Shown in pieces: positions 34,120 through 45,112 of a stretch of 64,000 bases of DNA. Under the pieces are notes generated by a model. That model had not been told where the DNA came from. It was given only the letters and a program-made list of their open reading frames with translations, and made no database searches. Each line of letters starts with the position of its first letter. Position 1 is the first letter of the stretch. Source of the DNA: Blasia pusilla (Eukaryota; Marchantiophyta; Marchantiopsida; Blasiales); assembly GCA_050084515.1 (NCBI GenBank), contig CM114271.1:28582001-28646000 (forward strand), in the 5' to 3' direction. A program made the position numbers and the translations under genes.

Positions 34120-34790
34120 AATATATCATATCTTTCAAGTGGAATATTATGTGAAGCTGAAATTTTTAGAAAATATAGAATGTAAGCAGTTGCTTTAGCC
34201 CTGAAAATTTCAAACACAACCAAGGTATAGAAACGAAGTTGTGAGAGATTTGAGTTTATGCTCTTCTACATTTGAGGATTTCAAATCTGAATCTTGCGGA
34301 GGCCATATCTTTTAGGTGGAGTATCATATGAATCTCAGATTTTGAGTCAATGTGAAATATAAAGAGCTTCCATAGATTTTCAAATGTCAAGCACAATCAA
34401 GTTACATAGACGAAGTTATGAGAGATTTGAGTTTCTACTCTTTTATATTTGAGGATTTCAGATTGGAATCTTGCGGAGGCCATATCTTTCAAGTGGAGTG
34501 TTGTCTAAAGCTAATATGTTGAGGAAGCGTGGAGTGTGAGAAGGTGCCTTAGCCTTGCAAATTGCAAGCATAATTGAGTTATAAAGACGAAGCTGTGAGA
34601 GATTTGAGTTTCTGCTGTTCCACATTTGAGGATTTCAAATTTGAATCTTACGGAGGCCATATCTTTCAAATGGAGTGTCACATGTAAGTGAAAATTTGAG
34701 GAAATGTGTAATGGAATAGATGCTCTAGTCTTGAAATTTTCAAGTACAACCAATTCCTATAGCAAAAGTTGTGTGGTGTTGGAGATTTGG
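34120..34790 (+). repeat. LINE-D 5' monomers, type 1, about four units
   Basis: CATATCTTTCAAGTGG-like segments recur at 34127, 34304, 34481 and 34658, an exact period of 177 bases. The last unit passes into the ORF1 leader through a segment (GTTGTGTGGTGTTGGAGATTTG) shared with type 2 arrays. Confidence 0.9.
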
Positions 34791-34800
34791 TAATACTTGA

Positions 34801-35460
34801 TTGGAGGTCGTGCAATATCTGGGATATAGTGAAGTTGACTACATGATGACTACTGAAGATGAAATCTTGAATCTAGTGCAAGTGGTCTTGCATGAATTGA
34901 AAGAGCTTCAACAAGAATTCAAGGTACAAACTTCCCAATTGAACCTTGCACATATTCAAATCCGAGAGTTGAAGGCAAGGCAAGAGATTTTGAAGAAAGT
35001 GTTGAAAGATAGCTCTAGTGTGATGCTGGATCTTTCCAAATCTGTTGCGGATGTTCAAGAGAAGGTATCATCATTAGCGACTACTCCCAATAGTTCAGGA
35101 TTGCATGAGGCTGTTGAAATTTTAGAAATGAAAATGAAATCTTATGGTGAAGCTACAAAGGTTGCTCATATCTCTTTCTATCAAAAGCAAGAGATAGAAA
35201 AGGAAAACCAATTTGCCCGTCGAAAGAATGTGGGAATCTCAGGTTTGCCGGAAATAAAGAGTGAAGAGGTGAAGAGTGTTGTCACCAAGTTCTTGGTTGA
35301 TACACTTCATGTTCACAACCCGGACTTGGCTTAAGCTTTCCGTATTGGGAAAACGGGAACACAACCTTGTGCCATTCTAGTTAAGTTTGTTGATCAAACT
35401 CAACGTGATACAGCTATGGCTAACAAGGTCATTCTCAAAGGACGGAGGATATAATTGGAT
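34801..35460 (+). pseudogene. LINE-D ORF1
   Basis: The 177-residue frame covers coiled coil and part of the RNA-binding domain; a stop (TAA at about 35332) and another near 35452 break the rest (AILVKFVDQTQRDTAMANK is readable). The C-terminal domain is deleted: DPDLT joins the endonuclease reading at about 35473. Confidence 0.8.
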
Positions 35461-35474
35461 CCTGATCTTACATC

Positions 35475-36170
35475 ATGACGGACATCATCAATATTGTGGA
35501 GACTAGGGAACATGAGAGCAATACTATTGTAGAGATCCAAGGGTTTACTTTGGTGGGATTGACATGGAACCAAAGAAGGCAACGGATTGGAAGGGGTTAC
35601 GGCGGTATTGCTACTTTCATCAGGTCTCAATTTCTACCTTTCATACATCTAGAAGATCAAGATATCGAGGGCCAATATCATTGGCTACATCTTGGTTTGG
35701 TTGGGGGATCTTATTATTATCAGGCAGTTTGTTATTTTGCACCACTGTCCATGCCTATCTACTCAACATGCACTCACAATCGAAGTCAACCGTTCCATCG
35801 ACTTATTGGGGATGTTCTCAAACATCAAAGCAAAGGTGAAGTCTTTCTAGTTGGGGATTTCAATACGCGCACACGTATTGCTCAATTTACCCAATTCAAT
35901 GATTTCTTGATTTCTTCTCTTCTCAATAAACGCGAGGATGGTTTGTGGTCTAGAATCTCTTCAGATATATCTACAAATCCTTTGATAGAGCATTTTTTAA
36001 CCTTCGGAGCCATTTGTAATTTGAAAGTTCTTAGTGGAGCCTCTCATTTTCCCAACTCTCACTCCAATACGTGTTTCTCCTCTACCGGCGCTAGCACCAT
36101 CGATTATCTTCTATCCTCGCCACTAATAGTTCTCTTATCTCTATATTTGATATTCTAGAACCTCAGCCTG
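35475..36170 (+). pseudogene. LINE-D ORF2 AP-type endonuclease
   Basis: The 227-residue frame is an almost full endonuclease: TDIINIVETREHE (catalytic Glu), GRGYGGIATFIRSQ, VFLVGDFNTRT (GDFN catalytic block) and STGASTIDYLLSS. The closing SDH motif is spoiled by a TAA next to DH (about 36172). It nicks target DNA in intact elements. Confidence 0.88.
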
Positions 36171-36785
36171 AATAAGATCATGCACCTCTTTTGTTTACTC
36201 TCTCACTGTCAAAGGCAATTCCTCTCTCGACATGTCAATCTGTTTTAGCTTCTCCCAAGTTTTGCTTAGATTCTGGAAAAAAAGATTTTATATGCTACAT
36301 TTACAAGAACTCTTGACTCGCATGGTATGGAGCCCAGATCCACACACGGCAAGTTTGCAACTAACCGAATTGCTAAAAAACACTGCATCTAAGTTCTTTT
36401 CGCGGCAGAGGGATAGAAGTACTAGGAGGTTGCCTTCTAATGGGTGATTTGACTCTGAATGCAAGCAAGCAAGGGCAAGATCATTAGATAAATCTTTGGA
36501 TATCCAAAGTCAGCTTATTATGAGGAGCCTCTACAAATACTTGGTGAAATCTAAGAAATGAGCTTTCTTGCGGCAGAAGCAAGAGTCCTTGACAACGGAG
36601 CTGCATGACGACCCCAAATCATTTTGGAGACGGTTAGGAGTACGATCTTCAGAATCTACTCTTGATCCCAAGTCTTTGATATCTTTTGCGGAAAAACTCT
36701 ATTTCTTCCCGGATGCTACATCTATGCCATGTTCTGAAGGAATACCTGGCTTATTCTCTGAAGCAGAGAAGATGACTCAAATAAA
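36171..36785 (+). pseudogene. LINE-D linker to RT, cut off
   Basis: Frames at 36232-36447 and 36568-36792 match the linker between endonuclease and RT (ELHDDPKSFWRRLGV, SLISFAEKLYFFPDATSM). Homology stops at 36780, where a reversed LINE begins. Confidence 0.75.
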
Positions 36786-37855
36786 ATGGTAAATGGTAAA
36801 TAGATCAAGCCCGTGGGACCCAAAGGGTCAAAAGGCTTAAAAACATATTACAAGTCATTCATTCATTGACCCAGAAAAAGATCCTTAAGACCTTCTCCTA
36901 GCTACTGCCTAGAGCACTTGAGCGATGAATAATGACGTCCCTAATATAACAACCTAAATCATAAGGCACTAGCTGTAGTAAAGAATAGAAATTCTCCACA
37001 TCTATTTTATGAGCTAGTCTAATCTCTTCATACCTTGGACATGTAACAAACACATGCTCTTCATCCTCAATATTTTCTCCGTCACATAACCTACAAATTC
37101 GTTCATTTCTATCAATATAAAACCATCTTCCTTCCTCAACTCCTAGCCTATGAGACCCAGTTCTATGTCGTGCGATAATATGACGTAAGAACGTGGAGAT
37201 CCCCGCAAGTAGGTATCCTTGTTCACAAAATACAAGCATAGGATTAACATGAAGTTGATAAAACTCCATTTTGGTGCTCGGGCTGCTCCAAATAATGTTG
37301 AGAATTTGCTTCTGTAGATGCTCGCGGAGTGCCATCGGTTTCAAGTCCCAATCGCGTTCCGCCACATTCCACTTTGAAGACCAAGTCACCACATCCGCCA
37401 TCCACCCTATGGAACGTGTGGCTCGCAAAGCTTGACGAGTGAGGGAAGAAACATCAAGAGATCTCACACTTGCGATCTAAGTGATGGTCAAGTAAAGAGC
37501 TTCAAGAAGACAACTTGTTTCCGCAAGAACAATAGCATACGGAGTTTGGTTCCTTACACCTAATTCTTCTTGTAGAAAGATCTTTTGCACCCTCTCCACA
37601 CGCTCCCAACCTGTCTTCTTATAACTAGGGCCCCAAACTTGGATCCCATATAAGACCACGGGCAACATTAAGCTCCTAAATAAGAATTTTCTAAGACTCC
37701 AAGACACAAGATGAGCTCTTCTACATCGGTTTAAAAATGAATATAGAGCTTTGTAACCAGCTTCTACTCTCTTTTGCACACAAAGTGCCCAACTATAGTC
37801 ATTAGAGAAATCGATGCCTAGATATTTGCTATAAAATGCTATGCTTAGATCCATC
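36786..37855 (-). pseudogene. LINE 3' part, reversed: ORF2 C-terminus and tail
   Basis: Minus-strand frames 37854-37477 and 37467-36898 read RT thumb sequence (YLGIDFSNDYSWALCVQKRV) and an intact CCHC region (ERICRLCDGENIEDEEHVFV followed by TCPRYEEIRL). The 3' tail is at 36786-36803 (GGTAAATGGTAAATAG on the plus strand). Confidence 0.85.
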
Positions 37856-37974
37856 CTATAAAATGCTAAATGCTAAATAGATCAAGCCCGTGGGACCCAA
37901 AGGGCGTTTATAGAACGTGTTGCTCGCAAAGCTTGATAAGTGAGGCGAGAAACATCAAGAGATCTCACCCTTGC
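37856..37974 (-). mobile_element. LINE 3' fragment left of the solo LTR
   Basis: Starts with a variant tail (TGCTAAATGCTAAATAG on the plus strand) and the 3'-end block, then jumps by deletion into ORF2 (about 37909). It continues across the solo LTR at 38973. Confidence 0.75.
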
Positions 37975-38972
37975 TGTCGCGACCCTCATGACCAAACAAG
38001 TGCCAAGCGGAACATCGGAACATTAGCGGGCTCACGCTAAGATGGTTTGCGCGTTGGAATTATCTCAAAGAGGAGACAAGAGATGAGACGCGAGCGAGAA
38101 GCCGCATTTCAGATGTGATGGTCGCGACTCGGAAACCTGGACCAAACGCGGAATGAGACTTGAAAGAAGTCGAGTCTAGGAAGTGGGTTGCCAAAGGAAA
38201 GATCCGGACTTGGAACGTCACTTGCGTTTGAGAGTTTCCGACTGTATTTATGGCCATAACTTTTAGCGCCCAGATGCGTTTGGAGCAAATGAGAGTGCGT
38301 TGGAAAGCTTATGGAGAGCCGGTTCAAACGCACGAAAGATCGCTGCAAGCGCATAAGCAGCGGCCGAGATACGACCCGAAAACGACTATAAGTGGAGTCG
38401 GGTTGAGGGCCACAATGAAGGGCCCGAACCTCTTTTCCCAAAGGGGAGGGGTTATTGGAGAACCCCAGAAGTACTAGTAAGGGGGAAGGTCTCCGAGAGT
38501 GCTTGGAACCCAAACCCCACTTTGGGCGCCGCGGGGCGGCTCAAGGGCATGGAACGGAACACGAGTTTGGGCGTTGGGTTGGAAAACCTACACCAAGTCC
38601 ATTGAGGCGATTTTAGACATCCCTCTTGGATTTCACGCCGCGACTCAATTACTTGGGTCTCGGTTCGGAACTCACACGAGGACCGTTGAACAGTTGGGAT
38701 TGCTAGGCGTGTAAGTGCCGTTTGATCCCCTGGACTAACCAGAAGTCTGTTCCAAGTCTTGAAGGACTTGCCATGTGTTGGGAGCTAGGAATTAAGGAAG
38801 GTTGAGCTTGATGAGGCCGAGTTGAGGACTCGGTGGGTTGGAACGCCGGTTGGCCAAACCCGACTAACGAGAGTGCGTGTTTGGGTGCAGATCGGCGATG
38901 AGTTCGTGACCTACTGAACGCACGCTTCCGCAACACTAAAGATTGACGTTCAAGGAGAGTAGGGGCGCGACA
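37975..38972. repeat. Solo LTR, 998 bp, with 5-bp target duplication
   Basis: Begins TGTCGCGACCC and ends GGGGCGCGACA, near-perfect terminal inverted repeats. CTTGC flanks it at 37970-37974 and 38973-38977, and the LINE reading is continuous when it is removed. No coding sequence is present. Size and ends fit an LTR left by recombination between the two LTRs of a complete element; no matching element is in the window. Confidence 0.9.
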
Positions 38973-39867
38973 CTTGCGATATAAGTGATGATCAAGTAGA
39001 GAGCTTTGGCCTCTAGAGGAAAACAACATGTTTTTGCAAGAAGAATGGCATAAGGAGTTTGGTTTCTTAAACCCAATTCTTCTTGTAGAAAGATCTTTTG
39101 CACCCTCTCCACGTGTTGCCAACCTGTCTTCTTACAACTAGGGTCCCAAACTTGGGTCCCATATAAGACCATCGGCAACACTAAGCTCCTAAATAAGAAC
39201 TTCCTAAGACCCAAGGACACAAGATGAGCTTTGAAACGAGCATCAACTCTCTTTTGCACGCAAAGTGCCCAACTATAGTCATGAGAGAAATCAATGCCTA
39301 GATAATTTTTAACCCTTCACTTGTTCTAATTGTTGACCTTTGTAAACTAACGAGAACTTGGATCTAGTACCCACTATAATGACTTTAGACTTCTCCATAT
39401 TAACCTCCATGTCACTCTGGGTACAAAAACTTGCCAAAGTGTTGAGGTATTTTTGTAAACTAATGTCATCACGTGCTAGTAATATGATATCATCGGCATA
39501 CAATAGAGCTTTGATGACAAAGTCTCCAAGCTTGACACCTTCACTATCACATTCCTCCAACCACTTTTCGATATCATCTATGAAAACTCCAAAAAGTGTA
39601 GGGGAGAGAGGGCAACCTTGAATGACTCCGATAGTACTCAAGATTTCTTGAGTTTGTGAATCTTGGATCTTGGCCCGAACGGAATGGCACAACGTGGCCA
39701 CAGCAGCGAGGAGATTCAATGGTACCCAAATGGCTTCAAGCCTATCCCATAAGAGCTTATGGGGTACGGTATCAAAAGCTTTCTTTAAATCGATGAAACC
39801 GCAAAACAAAGCTTTCTTAATGCCCTTAGATTTCTCCCATAAAACACGTAAGACCAAGATATGGTGT
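38973..39867 (-). pseudogene. LINE ORF2 RT part, reversed
   Basis: Minus-strand frames 39857-39309 and 39259-38936 carry FCGFIDLKKAFDTVPHKLLW, IQGCPLSPTLFGVFIDDIEK, ALLYADDIILLARDD (YADD catalytic site) and the thumb region. At 39867 it switches abruptly to an ORF1 fragment. Confidence 0.88.
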
Positions 39868-40188
39868 TGAGAATGGCCTTGTTAGCCATGGCAGTATCAC
39901 GTTGAGTTTCATCTACAAACTTAACTAGAATAGCACGAGGTTGTGTTCTCATTTTCCTAATGCGAAAAGCTTGAGCCAAGTCCGGGTTATGAACATGAAG
40001 TGTATCAACCAAGGACTTGGGGACAACCCTCTTCACCTCTTCGCTCTCTGTTTCCGACAATCGGGAGATTCTCACATTCTTCCTAGGTGCAAATTGGTTT
40101 TCCTTTTCTATCTCTTGCTCTTGACAAAAAGAGATATGAGCAACCTTTGTAGCTTCAGCATAAGATTTTATTTTCACTTCTAAAGTTG
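39868..40188 (-). pseudogene. LINE ORF1 fragment, reversed
   Basis: Minus-strand reading VKIKSYAEATKVAHISFCQE...RKNVRISRLSETESEEVKRV...AILVKFVDETQRDTAMANKA. It is joined out of order to ORF2 RT sequence at 39867, so it reflects deletion or template switching. Confidence 0.8.
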
Positions 40189-41241
40189 CCACGTTATAGA
40201 GGCATACCAGGCTTATTCTTTGAAGAAGAGGTGATGACTCAACTAAGAAGATTAGCAAATGACAAATACAAGGATTTGGATGGTCTTTCTGTTAAACTTC
40301 TCAAGTGGGAAGGAGATTCTATTGCACCGATCCTCACCAAAGTATTAGGTGATGCTGTTGTCTATGGGTTTTCTTCTACTTGGTTGCTACGGGAGATTGT
40401 TCCTATTCACAAATCAAGAAGGAAGGATTTGGTGACAAACTATCGCACTATCATGGTAGGTAGTGTCTTTGCCAAGCTGTTTGGGAAATTGGTGGAGTCA
40501 AAGTTGAGCGCATGGACAGAGTCTTTCCAAAAGAAAGCACGGGTCCAAGCTGGTTTTTGCCCAACATACAACACCATTAACCATATCTTGGTCTTACGTG
40601 TTTTATGGGAGAAATCTAAGGGCAATGGAAAAGCTTTGTTTTGCGGTTTTATCGATTTCAAGAAAGCTTTGGATACCGTACCTCGTAAGCTCTTATGTGA
40701 TAGGCTGCAAGCCATTGGGATACCATCAAATCTCCTCGTTGTCGTGGCCATGTTGTGCCATTTTTTTTGGGCCAACATCCAAGATTCACAAACTCAAGAG
40801 ATCTTGAGTACTATCGGAGTCATTCAAGGTTGCCCTCTCTCCCCTACACTTTTTGGAGTTTTCATAGATGATAATGAAAAGCGGTTGGAGGAATGTGATA
40901 GTAAAGGTCTCAAGCTTGGAGACTTTGTCATCAAAGCTCTATTGTATGCCGATGATATCATATTACTAGCATATGATGGCATTAGTTTACAAAAATACCT
41001 CGACACTTTGGCAAGTTTTTGTACCCTGAATCAGATGGAGGTCAATATGGAGAAGTCTAAAGTCATTATAGTGGGTACTAGATCCAAGTTCTCGTTCTTT
41101 TACAAAGGTCTACAATTAAAACAAGTGAAGAGTTACAAATATCTAGGCATTGATTTCTCTCATGACTATAGTTGGGCACTTTGCGTGCAAAAAAGAGTAG
41201 AAGTTGGTTACAAAGCTCTATATTCATTTCAAGATTGGTGA
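40186..41241 (+). pseudogene. LINE-E reverse transcriptase, longest open copy
   Basis: 351 residues: RT blocks REIVPIHKSRRKDLVTNYRT, ALFCGFIDFKKALDTVPRKL, IQGCPLSPTLFGVFIDD and ALLYADDIILLAYDG with the YADD catalytic pair (about 40945). It then reads through the thumb (YKYLGIDFSHDYSWALCVQK) to a stop at 41239. The first AUG is not the native start because the copy begins inside ORF2. Confidence 0.9.
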
Positions 41242-41566
41242 AGAATAACTCATCTTGTATCGTGGGGTCTTCAAAAGTTCTTGTTTAGGAGTTTAGTGTT
41301 GCTTGTGGTCTTATATGGGACCCAAGTTTGGGACCCTAATTGTAAGAAGATAGATTTGGAGCGCGTAGAGAGGGTGCAAAAGATCTTTCTACAAGAAGAA
41401 TTGGATGTAAGAAACCAAACTCCTTATGCTAGAGGCTAAAGCTCTCTACTTGACCATCACTTATATCGAAAGGGTGAGATTTCTTGATGTTTCTCGTCTC
41501 CCTCATCAAGCTTTTCGAGCCACATGTTCCATAGGGTGGATTTCAGATGTGGTGACTTGATCGCCA

Positions 41567-41728
41567 CATTTGCAAATCGGCAAACAGGTTTGGAAAGATC
41601 CAGCATCACACTAGAGTTATCTTTCAACCCCTTCTTCAAAACCTCCTACGTTGCCTTCAACTCTCGCATAGGTTCAATTGAGAAGTTTGTACCTTGAATT
41701 TTTGTGGATGCTCTTTCAATTCATGCAA
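41567..41728 (-). mobile_element. Antisense ORF1 fragment inserted in LINE-E
   Basis: About 160 bases of ORF1 in reverse orientation, flanked by two similar 42-bp segments (41521-41562 and 41729-41770) that each match ORF2. There is no tail. Confidence 0.7.
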
Positions 41729-41880
41729 GCACACGTTTCATGGGGTGGATTGCGGATGTGGTGACTTGGTCTTCAAAGTGGAATGTGGTGGAACGAGATT
41801 GGGACTTAAAACTTATGGCACTCCGCGAACATCTACAGAAGTAATTTCTCAATATCATTTGGAGCAGTGCGGGCACAAAA

Positions 41881-42132
41881 ATGGAGTATTATCAGCTTCA
41901 TATTAATCCTATGCTTGTATATTATGAACAAGGATGCCTACTTGCGGAGATCTCCACGTTCTTATCTCATATTATCACACGACATAGAAGTGGGTCTCAT
42001 AGGCTAGAAAATGAGGAAGGACGATGGCTTAGTATTGATAGAAGTGAACGAATCTGTAAGTTATGTGACGGAGAGAGTATTGAGGATGAAGAGCATGTGT
42101 TTGTTACATGTCCAAGGTATGAAGAGATTTGA
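41881..42132 (+). pseudogene. LINE-E ORF2 C-terminal CCHC region
   Basis: Reads YYQLHINPMLVYYEQGCL, ERICKLCDGESIEDEEHVFV, then TCPRYEEI and a stop. The C-x2-C...H-x4-C ligands are intact. This zinc-binding region is usual at the end of plant LINE ORF2. Confidence 0.8.
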
Positions 42133-42369
42133 CTAGCTCATAAAATAAATTTGGAGAATTTCTATTCTTTACTACAGCTAGTGCCTTATGATTTAGGTTA
42201 TTAGATGAGGGATATCATTATTCATCGCTCAAGTGCTCTAGGAAATAGCTAAGAGAAGGTCTTTAGGATCTTTTTTCGGGTGAGTGAATGAATGATTTGT
42301 GATGTGTTTTTAAGCCTTTTGACCCTTTGGGTCCCACGGGCTTGATATATTGACGATTTATCATTATTG

Positions 42370-43964
42370 CGAGTTTGGGAGAATAGTAGAATACACGTAA
42401 TGCCTCATCCTTTTGAGAGAGCATGTTTGGTGCAACATGCCCATGAGAAGTTGAGTCACTTATGAGTGAGGCAGACCTACAACTTGCTACAGATATAGTA
42501 TTCGTGGTGAGACATGCTGATTAATGTTCAACAGTTTATCCCCAAATGCATTGTGTGTGACCAAGTTTGGGCATCGTTCAATGCTCTTTGACTCTACACT
42601 TGAAGCCATTTCCAATCATAGGTTTAGATTATAGATAGAGTTTGGATTTTGCAAGATCTCTACCTTTGACGTGTTGCCATAATTGTTATGTGGTGGTGAT
42701 GATCGAACACTTCTCGAATTGGCAGTGTTGACAAATCAGGGTAGGGAGTTTTTTCGGGAGTTTCAAACCTTGTGTGATCAGGCATTGATTGACCATTATA
42801 CTCCTTCGCAAGATCACCTTGAGACAGATGGATTAGCGGAGAGAGTTGTGGATACAGTGAAGAGAGTTTTACGCAAGTATAGCTTGTAGAGAGGTCACTT
42901 AGGAGATTAGGACCACAATTAATCAAAAAAATGCAACCATGGTTGAATTGCCAACCATATTGGTTGACGATTGGATATGGATTTAGCAAGAAAGTATCCT
43001 TAGCATCTTTCTCACCATAGTTTTTGCATTATGGACGAGAGCCTGATTTTCCTGCGGTCATTTTTTGCGATGTTGGTGAGGTGTTGAACCTCGATGACCC
43101 TGATATATGGATGCAAGCATATTCTTAGAAGGCTGAGTTTTTTCGGAGAGTTATGCCCATGACATTTGAGAACTTGGAGATTAGGCAACATCGTGATACT
43201 TTGAGGTATGCAACTATTCGGGGAGGTGGTTATCGACCAACGATCCAGAGGTTTCATCAATAGACGATACCTACGACGTTATATGTGACTGCAAGGCACA
43301 CCATCTTGAAAGTGTGTGATGTCTTGACATCTGATGTTCCGTTCATTACTGTATCCTCGCCCGAGTACACCCGGAATTGTGGGCCTGGTGTGGAGAGACG
43401 CAAAGGTATGATTTGGAAGGATCATGTGCGTAATTGTGTGTTATTTCACCTTCCTAACATTGAAGATACAATTGATCCGAGCTTAGCAGTAGTTCTTGCA
43501 AGCTTTCATTGTATGTTGTATGGTCTTTCCCTAGTGCAGCCAAGATGCTAGTCTATGATGGGTGTTCAAGAGGATAGCACATGGCACATCTGACGCGAGC
43601 CCTCACTAGGCTTCTTCGTGGATGATGGATGTATCCCAGATGTACATAAGGTAGATACTAAGTAGTTTTAGATCCATATTTTTGTGTGTTACGTAGATGA
43701 CAAGAAGGCGAAAACAATGGGGTCATATGAGCATCCGCCATTTTTACTCTTAGCATCTTAGAGATGTACGGCATGGTAGGTAGGGATAGATAGCTATTTA
43801 GAGTTAGAGGGACCTAACTACCAGCTAGGGAGGCGATTGGATATATTTTGGTACTCGATTTTCTTGATGTTTTGATGTCATTAATTAGCATGGTATCTTG
43901 TGTGTTTGTATGTGTATTTGGTGACAAACATGTATATTATATAGCGATGGGTATGCCCATGACA
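42370..43964 (+). mobile_element. Third relic of the methyltransferase-bearing family: integrase to B1
   Basis: Begins at the integrase zinc-binding region (HAHEKLSH...CIVCD, about 42440-42560), continues through the core (VVMIEHFSNW, then QGREFFREFQTLCDQALIDH at about 42740) and C-terminal domain (GMIWKDHVRNCVLFHLPNIE, about 43406), then a PHD remnant and a B1-like unit ending GACA at 43964. Frames are broken throughout. A2 and B2 are missing. Confidence 0.8.
43516..43658 (+). pseudogene. Decayed PHD finger of the third relic
   Basis: Same layout as 15036-15175: first Cys kept, second and third Cys now Tyr (TAT), fourth Cys kept, Trp before His now a stop (TAG), His kept, and WMYPRCT-stop at the end. 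Most changes are G-to-A. Confidence 0.65.
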
Positions 43965-45112
43965 ATTACCTTTTAGGTTGGATTGACGAGTTTATAGTAG
44001 AGCGCCTTCAAGGATATTGAATGACATCCTCATGAGGTCAAGGATGGCCTATTAAGGCCACAAGTAGCTTGAGAGAGTAGGTTTCCCCTTCAATTTGGTT
44101 CATTTGGAGATATATACAAAAACTTACTAGTTTGGGTAAGTTTCTATTATGAGTATATTTTAATTTCCACTTTGGGAAGTGGCCCTTGACTCCCCCCTAC
44201 AAGAGATCAAGATCCAACTAGGTGACGTGCGAGCATAGGTTACAATAGGGAGAGCTTGGGAGAGGGAAGAGGGTTTAGGGTCAAGGAGATAGAGCTTTGG
44301 AGTTCATTTTCTCTTTGTTGAATATTTTGGCATGAGATGGCGGAGCTATGGTCTTCCTTGCCTTGTGAATAACCCAAGCCTCTCATTAGGATGTGTGTGT
44401 GTGCATTACCTAAGACTTGCGGTGCCTAGAGAGAGGAACTTAACCTCAAGATCCCAACATCCAAGTTTTGGGACTAAAGAGAAGTTAATGGTAGAGTGTG
44501 AAGATCAACAATGGGAGCCATAGTAGTACAGTGGCCGCCAAGTTTCAATGAGATCCAACGTACTATTTTGTAGGTGTTGAAGGAATGATTACAAGCCCAA
44601 ATGGACTTTGAGATGTAGAATTCAACCTCTACTTCTTGCTCCACTTTTAGTTTTGCGAGGAGAAATCTTGGGTTGAGTCTGAGAGACCCAACCAATCGCG
44701 TGTTTCATAGATAAGTGTGGATCCATGTCCAACGCTAAATGGTTCAAAGTCCTCCAAGATACATATCATCTCCTTATAAAGTCTCTTCCCCGGACTTTGA
44801 AGAATCTCCCAAAGTCACTTATATAAATCGGGATATGATGGTTAAATTTTCAAGATATGAACCAAATAATTCCATCGTAAAACATTTTTTTAAAAGGACA
44901 AGGAAAAAGTATTTTTGGTATTCTCTAAGGAAATCCTACGTTTCTCATATTCCATCCCAAGTCCTTAATTTTAGCCGACCCAATAGGATTTCAAAATTGT
45001 TGGGCATTCACTTCTCCATAAGCCATAGCAACATCTCTAGATGGTAAAGCATTTCTACGCAACACCACTTCTACAATTTTACTATTTACACTTACTTTGG
45101 AAGCCACGCTGA
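43965..45112. other. Spacer with no recognised content
   Basis: No domain or RNA was recognised. There is a short GT-rich run near 44390. Confidence 0.4.

Larger units (their letters stand above)
40189..42365 (+). mobile_element. LINE-E, ORF2 RT to 3' tail
   Basis: Plus-strand copy from the start of RT to a 3' end at about 42365. RT is open over 351 residues. An antisense ORF1 fragment (41567-41728) interrupts the C-terminal region. The tail reads CTTGATATATTGACGATTTATCATT, a degraded form of the TTTACCA tail. Confidence 0.85.

Noticed and set aside
43965-45112. Possible coding exons in the spacer
   Set aside because: Only short frames without domain, splice continuity or repeat structure.
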